Below, one piece after another: positions 54,792 through 61,570 of a stretch of DNA of 64,000 nt. The notes under the pieces were generated by a model, which saw only the letters and a list, made by a program, of their open reading frames with translations, searched no databases and had not been told where the DNA came from. A program made the position numbers and the translations under genes. Source of the DNA: Thermomicrobiales bacterium (GTDB lineage: Bacteria > Chloroflexota > Chloroflexia > Thermomicrobiales > UBA6265); contig JAUJOZ010000007.1 of assembly GCA_030447415.1 (NCBI GenBank), positions 62,001-126,000 of the forward strand, in the 5' to 3' direction. Numbering within the stretch: position 1 is the stretch's first letter; every line of letters starts with the position of its first letter.

Positions 54792-55673
54792 TCAGCCGGT
54801 CGTCGCGTGGCGGCCGAGGCCCGCGGGCGGTGTCGAGTTGCGGACGAGGCCGGTGATGGCGACCAGGGTGACGACGTAGGGCAGCGCGGTGATCAGCTCC
54901 TTGGAGATCGGCACGCCCACGGCCTGCGCCTGGATCTGCACCGCCTGGGCGGCGCCGAACAGGAGGGTCGCGCCGAGGGTGCCGAGGGGCGTCCAGTTGC
55001 CGAAGACGAGGGCCGCGAGGGCGATGAACCCGCGGCCGCCGGTCATGTTCGTGGTGAAGAAGGAGAGGTCACCGACCGACAGGTAGGCGCCGCCGATGCC
55101 GGCGAGCACGCCGCTGGCGATGACGCAGCCGTAGCGGTAGCGGTCGACCGCGACGCCCACGCTCTCGGCGGCGCGGGGATGCTCGCCGGCGGCGAGGATG
55201 CGCAGCCCCGGCTTGGTCCGGAACACGAAGTAGTACACCAGCGGCACGAGCAAGAAGGCAACCGGAACGAGCACATTGAGCCCGCCGCCGATGGAGGGAA
55301 GCTTGTCGACGGCCGGGGAGCGGCCGGCCACGTCGAAGAGCCGTTGCAGGAGGAAGGCCGGGACGCCGACGCCGAGCAGGTTGATCGCCGTGCCGGCCAC
55401 GATCTGGTCACCGCGCAAGGTGATGCACCAAAAGGCGTGGATCAGGGCCGCCAGGCCGGCCGCCACGGCCCCGATCAGCAGGCCGAGATAGGTGTTGCCG
55501 GTGTAGTGGGCGCCGGCCGCCGCACTGAAGGCGCCGACGAGCATGAGCCCTTCGAGGGCGATGTTGACCACCCCCGACCGCTCGGAGAGGAGCCCGCCCA
55601 TCGCCGCGAAGAGGAGCGGGGCGGTCAGCCGCAGCGTGGCGGTCAGCAGGGCGAAGGAGAAGAAGTCACTCAC
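54792..55673 (-). CDS. BMP-type ABC transporter permease 2
   Basis: Inner-membrane permease of the BmpA-associated (nucleoside-like) importer, BPD_transp_2 family, 293 aa. LTAPLLFAAMGGLLSERSGVVNIALEGLMLVGAFSAAAGAHYTG is the conserved N-terminal block. LRGDQIVAGTAINLLGVGVPAFL follows, with RTKPGLRILAAGEHPRAAESVGVAVDRYRY (cytoplasmic coupling loop) and VFGNWTPLGTLGATLLFGAAQAVQ. About eight membrane spans. The GTG at 55673 has AAGGAG upstream. It is the last gene of the four-gene transport operon. Confidence 0.9.
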   Translation of the reverse strand: MSDFFSFALLTATLRLTAPLLFAAMGGLLSERSGVVNIALEGLMLVGAFSAAAGAHYTGNTYLGLLIGAVAAGLAALIHAFWCITLRGDQIVAGTAINLLGVGVPAFLLQRLFDVAGRSPAVDKLPSIGGGLNVLVPVAFLLVPLVYYFVFRTKPGLRILAAGEHPRAAESVGVAVDRYRYGCVIASGVLAGIGGAYLSVGDLSFFTTNMTGGRGFIALAALVFGNWTPLGTLGATLLFGAAQAVQIQAQAVGVPISKELITALPYVVTLVAITGLVRNSTPPAGLGRHATTG

Positions 55674-55833
55674 GACGGCTCCTTACGGGACGGTCGTCGG
55701 TGGTCGGACGACCGCCTCGTCGACGGTCATCGGCCGCGCTCTCGTCGCCACCCTCGCGGCGGCCGGGGAGTGCGCCCCAAATGTCGCCCATGCACGCGCC
55801 GCTTCCGTGCGCCAGGCGATCTCGCACTTCGCT

Positions 55834-55854
55834 CGACCACCGACCACCGACCAC
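55834..55854. repeat. Heptanucleotide tandem repeat (CGACCAC)3
   Basis: Three perfect 7-bp units in the 210-bp gap between the two permease genes. Confidence 0.7.
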
Positions 55855-55883
55855 CGGCCGCGGACCGCCGATTACCCGCTTCA

Positions 55884-57113
55884 TCACACCGGCGGCGGCT
55901 CGGCGCGGGGTTCCAACTCCGGTTCCATCCCGACGGCGGAGGAGCGGTCCGGTCCCGTCCGCTCACCGGTCTGCTCGACCGGCCGGCCGCGGAAGCGACC
56001 GGCAAGGCGCTGCCCGAGGCGCAGGCGGCCGACGGCTGCCAGGGCGGCGACGGCGAGGATGACGAGCGCCTGCAGGACCTGGACCAGCTCCTTGGAGGTG
56101 CCCGCCGCGCTCTGCATCTCGGTGGCGCCGCTGTTCAAGGCGCCGAAGAGGAGACCGGCGAGGACGACCCCGAGCGGGTGATTGCGCCCGACGAGTCCGA
56201 CCGCGATCGCGGTGAAGCCGTAGCCGGGCGAAAAGCCGTGGGTGTACCGGTAGAAGACGCCGAGCACCTCCGAGGCGCCGCCCAGCCCGGCCAGGAGGCC
56301 GCTGCCGAGCATGGCGATGGTGATGGTCCGACCCCAACTCATGCCGGCGTAGGCGGCCGCGCCGCGGCTGAGGCCGACGGTCCGCACTCGGTAGCCCAGG
56401 GTCGTGCGAAACAGGACGTACCAGAGGACGGCGGCGGCGGCCAGCGCCAGCAGGATACCTGCGCTCACCCGTGTCCCCTCGATCAGCGGGTCCAGGCGGG
56501 CCGTTCCCTCGGTCGCGTCGGTGGCCGGCTGCCGGGCGTTGCCCCGGAGCGGACCACCGGAGCCGACCGCATACGCGCTGATGCGGAAGGCAATGTAGTT
56601 GAGCATGATCGTGGTGATGACCTCGTGGGCGCCGGTGCTCGCCTTGAGCGCGCCCGGCAGCGCGCCCCACAGCCCCCCAACGATGACCGCCGCCGCCAGC
56701 GCCAGCGGCAGATGGATCACCGTTGGGGCACCCAGCTCTTGAGCGCCGACCCACCCCGCGGCGAGGCCACCGAGCACGAGCTGGCCCTCGACGCCGATGT
56801 TGAAGAGGCCGGCCTGGTAGGCGATGGCGAACGCCAGGCCGCCGAAGATGAGCGGTGTGGCAGCCACGAGGGTTTCGGAGATCGGATCGACGCCGCCGAG
56901 CGAGCCGCGGAAGAGGGCGGCGTAGGCCTCGAACGGGTTATCGCCGGACAGTGCGATGACGCCGGCACCGACGAGCAGCGCCGCCCCGACCGCCCCCAGT
57001 GACGAGAGCAGCGCCGGAATCGCTCCGCCGACGCGGCCGGCCCACCCGGCTCGGACGGGCCGAACCGGCTCGACCGCCGGAGTTTGCGGACTAGGCGACG
57101 AGAGGCTGCTCAT
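55884..57113 (-). CDS. BMP-type ABC transporter permease 1
   Basis: First membrane subunit of the importer, 409 aa. ISETLVAATPLIFGGLAFAIAYQAGLFNIGVEGQLVLGGLAAGWVG is the conserved block of this family. TGAHEVITTIMLNYIAFRIS and GYRVRTVGLSRGAAAYAGMSWGR (coupling loop) follow, then GFTAIAVGLVGRNHPLGVVLAGLLFGALNSGA. The soluble tail (FRGRPVEQTGERTG...) is long and disordered. The ATG at 57113 lies 22 nt inside the ATPase gene, so translation is coupled. Homologues import purine or pyrimidine nucleosides; specificity here is inferred. Confidence 0.9.
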   Translation of the reverse strand: MSSLSSPSPQTPAVEPVRPVRAGWAGRVGGAIPALLSSLGAVGAALLVGAGVIALSGDNPFEAYAALFRGSLGGVDPISETLVAATPLIFGGLAFAIAYQAGLFNIGVEGQLVLGGLAAGWVGAQELGAPTVIHLPLALAAAVIVGGLWGALPGALKASTGAHEVITTIMLNYIAFRISAYAVGSGGPLRGNARQPATDATEGTARLDPLIEGTRVSAGILLALAAAAVLWYVLFRTTLGYRVRTVGLSRGAAAYAGMSWGRTITIAMLGSGLLAGLGGASEVLGVFYRYTHGFSPGYGFTAIAVGLVGRNHPLGVVLAGLLFGALNSGATEMQSAAGTSKELVQVLQALVILAVAALAAVGRLRLGQRLAGRFRGRPVEQTGERTGPDRSSAVGMEPELEPRAEPPPV

Positions 57114-58647
57114 CGCCGCCCCGACCCCCCATCCGCAGCCCCAGCTCGGTGCGCGACACCCGGCCGCTCTCGAACTCGCCGACGATCCGTCCGCCGAACA
57201 GGACCAGGATGCGGTCGCTCAGGTCGAGGATCTCGTCGAGGTCGAACGAGATCAGGAGCACGCCCCGGCCCTGGTCGCGCTCAGCCACGAGTTGACGGTG
57301 GACGAACTCCACGGCGCCCACATCCAGGCCCCGCGTCGGTTGGACGGCGAGCAGCGCGTCCGGCTCGCGGTGCAGTTCCCGGGCGATGATCAGTTTCTGC
57401 TGGTTGCCGCCGGACAGGCTGCCGGCGGGCGTTTCGGCCGATGGCGCGCGGACGTCGAACCTGTCCATCAGCCGCCGGGTCAGGTGCTCCGTCTCGTCGT
57501 AGTCGATGCGTCCCCCATGGCTGAAGGGCGGGTCGTCGGCGTTGCCGAGCAGCACGTTCTCGGTCAGGGAGAAGGCGAGCACCAGGCCACGGTTGTGGCG
57601 GTCCTCGGGAATGTACGAGAGGCCCGCGCGGCGCACCGCGTGGGGGTCGGCCCCCGTGATGTCCTTGCCTTGCAGCAGGATGCGGCCGCCCTCCGGGCGG
57701 CGTAAGCCGGCCAGCGCCTCGACCAACTCCGTCTGGCCGTTTCCTTCCACCCCGCAGATGCCGACGATCTCCCCTCGGCGCACGGTGAGGCTGAGCCCGC
57801 GCACAGCGGGCGCGCCGTGCCCACCCGCGACAACCAGGTCCTCGGCGACCAGCACGGGCTCGCCCGGTCGGGCCGGTGGGCGGTCGACCCGGAGGAGGAC
57901 CTCCCGGCCGACCATCAGCTCGGCCAGCTCGGCGGCGGTGGTGTCGGCGGTGACGCGGGTGCCGACGGTGCGGCCGCGGCGGATGACGGTGACGCGGTCG
58001 CTGATGGCCGCGACCTCGCGCAGTTTGTGCGTGATGAAGATGATCGTGCCGCCGCCTTCTCGCAGCCGGCGGAGGATGGCGTAGAGCTCGTCCACCTCCT
58101 GGGGCGTCAGCAGCGCCGTCGGCTCGTCGAGGATGAGCGTACGACCGCCCTGGTACAGAGCGCGCAGGATCTCGACGCGTTGCTGCATCCCGACCGGCAG
58201 GTCGCCAACGAGGGCGCGGGGGTTGACCCGCAATCCGTACGCTTCGGCCAGGTCGGCGACGCGACGCTCGGCGGCGCGGCGGTCGAGGCGGAGGGACGGG
58301 CCCTCGGTGCCCAGAATCACGTTCTCGGTCACCGTGAAGCGGGGGATCAGCATGAAGTGCTGGTGGACCATGCCGAGCCCGGCCTCGACGGCGGCGCGCG
58401 GGCCGGCGAAACGCGCGGGTTGGCCGTCGACGCGGATCTCGCCCTCGTCCGGGTGGTAGAGCCCGAACAGGACGTTCATCAGCGTCGACTTGCCGGCGCC
58501 GTTCTCCCCGAGCAGGGCGTGGACCTCGCCCCGCTCGACGTCGAGGTCGATGCCGGCGTTGGCAACGACCCCCGGGAAGCGCTTGACGATCCCCCGCATC
58601 TCGACGGCCGGGGCCGGGGCCTGGGTTGGGGCCGGGCGGTGGGTCAT
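57091..58647 (-). CDS. BMP-type ABC transporter ATP-binding protein (duplicated NBD)
   Basis: 518-aa ATPase with two fused ABC domains, as in YufO/RbsA-type importers. The first domain has Walker A GENGAGKST (47-55, K53), HQHFMLIPRFTVTENVILG (Q-loop region), the signature-like LPVGMQQRVEIL, and Walker B LILDEPTALL. The second is degenerate at Walker A (GVEGNGQTEL) and at Walker B (LLAVQPTRGLD), while its signature LSGGNQQK is intact. This asymmetry is normal for the family. It couples ATP hydrolysis to uptake through the two permeases downstream. 203 nt separate it from the binding-protein gene. Confidence 0.93.
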   Translation of the reverse strand: MTHRPAPTQAPAPAVEMRGIVKRFPGVVANAGIDLDVERGEVHALLGENGAGKSTLMNVLFGLYHPDEGEIRVDGQPARFAGPRAAVEAGLGMVHQHFMLIPRFTVTENVILGTEGPSLRLDRRAAERRVADLAEAYGLRVNPRALVGDLPVGMQQRVEILRALYQGGRTLILDEPTALLTPQEVDELYAILRRLREGGGTIIFITHKLREVAAISDRVTVIRRGRTVGTRVTADTTAAELAELMVGREVLLRVDRPPARPGEPVLVAEDLVVAGGHGAPAVRGLSLTVRRGEIVGICGVEGNGQTELVEALAGLRRPEGGRILLQGKDITGADPHAVRRAGLSYIPEDRHNRGLVLAFSLTENVLLGNADDPPFSHGGRIDYDETEHLTRRLMDRFDVRAPSAETPAGSLSGGNQQKLIIARELHREPDALLAVQPTRGLDVGAVEFVHRQLVAERDQGRGVLLISFDLDEILDLSDRILVLFGGRIVGEFESGRVSRTELGLRMGGRGGDEQPLVA

Positions 58648-58664
58648 GGGCGCTTCCGCGGATG

Positions 58665-58834
58665 AGACGGCCAGACGGCCAGTTGGCGAGATGGCAGGCG
58701 GGAGGCTCTGGTTCCGGACCGCTTCGAAGCTGGAGGCGAGATGTCGCGATCGCTCTCAACGCCGCCCGAAACATGGCGCGGCACGCAGTGCCCCGACTGT
58801 CTTGCTCCCCGGTCGTCCGGCCGTCTGGCCGTCT
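58665..58834. repeat. Distant 16-bp inverted repeat around SBP-ATPase gap
   Basis: AGACGGCCAGACGGCC (58665-58680) is exactly complementary to 58819-58834, and each arm is itself a double AGACGGCC. The arms enclose most of the intercistronic region between the BMP protein and the ATPase, so the RNA could fold it into one large stem. Confidence 0.6.
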
Positions 58835-58850
58835 AGGCGACCGGCCGCCC

Positions 58851-59954
58851 TTACGCCTCCGGCGTCGCCGCCGGTAGCGCGTCGAGGGGGACCGGCTCAA
58901 AGTCCTCGAGCTCGTCGCGAGTAGTCGGGACCTCGATGGCGCCGTCGATAATCGCCTGCCGGTATTGATCGACAACGGCGAGCACGTCCTCCGGCACCTT
59001 GTCGCCCGGCGTCACGAGGCCCATGCCCTCGTTCTCGAGCCGCAGGTCGAGGACGCCGGCCTCGAACTCGCCGTTGACTACCTGCTCGGCGGCGGAGAAG
59101 ACTGCGGTGTCGACACCCTTGGTGACGGCGCAGAGCTGCTGCTCCTCGCCGAGGTGGCTCTGGTCGGTGTCGGCGGCGATCACGAAGGCGCCCTCACCGA
59201 CTTCCTTGGCAGCGTCGAACGTGCCGATCCCGGTGGCGCCGGCGATCGGGAAGACGATGTCGACGTCCTGGTTGTAGAGAGCCAGCGACTGTTCGCGGCC
59301 CAGGGCCGGGTCGCCGAAGGTGTCGGTGTAGGTGATGACGGGGTCCTCCACGTCTGGGTTCGCCGACCGGATCCCGGCCACGAAGCCGACTTCGTAGCGC
59401 TCGACCGGTGGGATGTCCTGGCCGCCGAGGATGCCGACCTTGCCCGTCTCCGTCATCAGGGCGGCGACGACGCCGCCGAGGAACGCGCCCTCGTGCTCGC
59501 GGAAGAGGGCGGAGAGGACGTTGTCAAGCTCGACCGGCTCGTCGTTCTGGGTCGGGACCGCGTCGATCAGCAGGAACTGCTTGTCGGGGTTGTCCTGTGC
59601 GACGGTGGCCACCGCGTCGGCGAGCAAGAAGCCGACGGCGACGGTCAGGTCGCTCTGCTCGGCCGCTTGGGTCAGGTTCGGGACGTAGTCCGCCGTCTCC
59701 TGCGACTCGATCACCTTGGGGGTGATGCCGAGATCGGCCTCGGCGCGATCGAGGCCGCGCTTGGCGAGGTCGTTGAAATTCTGGTCGCCGAGACCGGCGG
59801 TATCCGTGACGATCGTGACGGTCCTTCCCTTGCCATCCTGGGCGCGGGCGTCGGGAGCGCGGAGCACGGTCACCGACAGCGAGAGTAGGAGCGCTAGCGC
59901 GAAGATGGGACGCCAGAACGCCGACCGCGCGAAGAGCCGAGCGGGGTGCGACAT
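58851..59954 (-). CDS. BMP/PNRA-family substrate-binding protein
   Basis: Extracytoplasmic receptor of the importer, 367 aa, PnrA/Med-like. The ATG at 59954 has GGAGGAG upstream. Signal peptide: residues ~12-39 (FWRPIFALALLLSLSVTVLRAPDARA), cleaved before QDGKG. There is no lipobox Cys, unlike the Firmicute and spirochaete relatives, which are lipoproteins. TIVTDTAGLGDQNFNDLAKRGL (ligand-binding D-x2-F/N motif), FLLIDAVPTQNDEPVELDNVLSALFREHEGAFLGGVVAAL, GKVGILGGQDIPPVERYEVGFVAGI, and FPIAGATGIGTFDAA are conserved. Family ligands are nucleosides. First gene of its operon, with a promoter at 60048-60056. Confidence 0.92.
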   Translation of the reverse strand: MSHPARLFARSAFWRPIFALALLLSLSVTVLRAPDARAQDGKGRTVTIVTDTAGLGDQNFNDLAKRGLDRAEADLGITPKVIESQETADYVPNLTQAAEQSDLTVAVGFLLADAVATVAQDNPDKQFLLIDAVPTQNDEPVELDNVLSALFREHEGAFLGGVVAALMTETGKVGILGGQDIPPVERYEVGFVAGIRSANPDVEDPVITYTDTFGDPALGREQSLALYNQDVDIVFPIAGATGIGTFDAAKEVGEGAFVIAADTDQSHLGEEQQLCAVTKGVDTAVFSAAEQVVNGEFEAGVLDLRLENEGMGLVTPGDKVPEDVLAVVDQYRQAIIDGAIEVPTTRDELEDFEPVPLDALPAATPEA

Positions 59955-60047
59955 CAACCTCTCCTCCGTTCCGACTACCACCGGTCCCGGCCGGGGGGTT
60001 GGTGGGTCACCGAACCTGAACCGGGACCCGCACGTGAACTCGCGCGG

Positions 60048-60056
60048 ATGGTAGCA
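60048..60056 (-). promoter_or_regulatory. Extended -10 promoter of the BMP importer operon
   Basis: The minus strand reads TGCTACCAT, identical to the parA element at 19384-19392, 94 nt upstream of the ATG at 59954. Confidence 0.5.
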
Positions 60057-60157
60057 GGAACCCGGGTTGGGGGCGACCTCTGCGTCACATCGGCTCGACG
60101 GGTCGTGGGCGCCGCACGCGCCGCGGTCCGGTCGCGGCGACGGGGACGGTGTGCTGG

Positions 60158-61225
60158 CTAGCAGGCCGGCGCGGTTGGCGTCGCTATCCCCTCAGGTGTC
60201 GCCATCCCGGTCATGCCGGCGATCGGGACGCCCGAGACGGTGAAGGGCAGCTCCGGCTGGCCGGTTTGCCGCGCCGCGAACTGGGAGTTGACGACGAGCA
60301 GGCAGCCGTCGTAGCGGGCAATGGTCGAGGGGGAGGCGAACGACGGATCGGTGAAACCCTCGCCGAGGGTGCCGGTCGTGAAGTCCTGGCCGAGCTTGAC
60401 GACCGTGATCTGGCCTTGCCGCACGACGTAGAGGGTCCGGTCTTCGAGGAGCATGCCATCGCCGCCGGTCAGGCTCTCGCCGCCGAGGTCGACCCGGCCG
60501 ACCTGGTGGCTAGCGAGATCGATCCGGTAGAGATTGCCGGTGTTGGACTGGACGACGAGGAGGGTCTCGCCGTCGGGAGTGGCGACGATGCCGTTGGCGT
60601 TGAAGCCCTCGACGTACTCGAACGGGGTATCGGTGAAGGCGAGAAACGCTTCGAGTTCCCCGCCGCCCACCTCGGGCGAGGCCGCGTCGGACGTTGCATC
60701 CCCGCCGGTCATGGCGGAAGCGGAGACGCGGTAGAGGGTGGGACTGAAGGAGTCGGTGACGTAGGCGTCGCCGGCGGGGGTGATGGCGATGTCGTTGAGA
60801 AAGGTGGCGCCTTCCGGCTGGCCGTTGCCGAAGCTGGCAATGAGCTCTCCACTCGCCGTGTCGTAGACAAAGACGCGACCGGTCGGACCGCCGGCGACGA
60901 CGAGCCGGCCCTCGGGGTCGAGCTTCATGCCGACGGCGACCGTGCGCCCGTCGGCGCCGGCCTCGGAGAAGACTTCCACCTCCCCGGTGGCGATGTCGCC
61001 GCGGAAGATGGTGCCGTCACCGGTGCTGCCGACGAAGAAGGTCCCGGTCTCCTCGTCGTAGGCGACACCCTCCGGATAGACCTGGTCTCCGGGCAGCGGG
61101 AAGAGGCGGGTGCCGCCCGTGGTGGGCGTAGCGTCCGGCGTGGCCTGGGCGGCGACAGACGCGGTGGACAGGACGAGCGTCAGCAGCGCGGCTAACGCGA
61201 CGACCAGAGGGCGGTGGTTGAACAT
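60158..61225 (-). CDS. Secreted SMP-30/gluconolactonase-like beta-propeller protein
   Basis: 355 aa with a signal peptide (residues 1-26, NHRPLVVALAALLTLVLSTASVAAQA) and a six-bladed propeller: PLPGDQVYPEGVAYDEETGTFFVGSTGDGTIFRGD, GMKLDPEGRLVVAGGPTGRVFVYD, FLNDIAITPAGDAYVTDSF, NGIVATPDGETLLVVQSNTGNLYRID, GGDGMLLEDRTLYVVRQGQ. NDIAI carries the Asn/Asp that binds metal in SMP-30 enzymes, and EGVAYD the Glu. It may be a lactonase or a pure binding protein. GGAGGAG precedes the ATG. It lies upstream of the BMP operon on the same strand but has 203 nt and a promoter between. Confidence 0.8.
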   Translation of the reverse strand: MFNHRPLVVALAALLTLVLSTASVAAQATPDATPTTGGTRLFPLPGDQVYPEGVAYDEETGTFFVGSTGDGTIFRGDIATGEVEVFSEAGADGRTVAVGMKLDPEGRLVVAGGPTGRVFVYDTASGELIASFGNGQPEGATFLNDIAITPAGDAYVTDSFSPTLYRVSASAMTGGDATSDAASPEVGGGELEAFLAFTDTPFEYVEGFNANGIVATPDGETLLVVQSNTGNLYRIDLASHQVGRVDLGGESLTGGDGMLLEDRTLYVVRQGQITVVKLGQDFTTGTLGEGFTDPSFASPSTIARYDGCLLVVNSQFAARQTGQPELPFTVSGVPIAGMTGMATPEGIATPTAPAC

Positions 61226-61570
61226 GCGATTTTCTCCTCCGGCGACCGCCGGCGTGCCCCACGATCCGAGCCTTGCTCCGGTCTACGCCCGGCGAGGGCG
61301 CGGTGGTCGCACCAACCCTGGTGGCGGGACAGGACTCGCGCCAGGTGTTCGAGCGTCCCGGCGTGAGAGGCGTCGGGCGCGAGGAGCGGCACTCCGGCCC
61401 AAGGCGCGGTGATTCTGGTGCCCGATGGCGGCAATGAGCTATCTCGCCCGACGGCGCGTGGCCGTAACGCCCGGTGCCGAAACCCTTGGCTGACCTAGCT
61501 CACGGGATTGAAGCGGGCTGGTCGTCGCGTGACCGTGCGCGCGGCGCCTGTGGCCCCGTTCATGGGCTGA
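61226..61570. other. Gene-free stretch
   Basis: Nothing convincing is seen: only short open frames of shadow composition and no strong hairpin. The promoter of the propeller gene should lie here, but I cannot place it. Confidence 0.5.
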
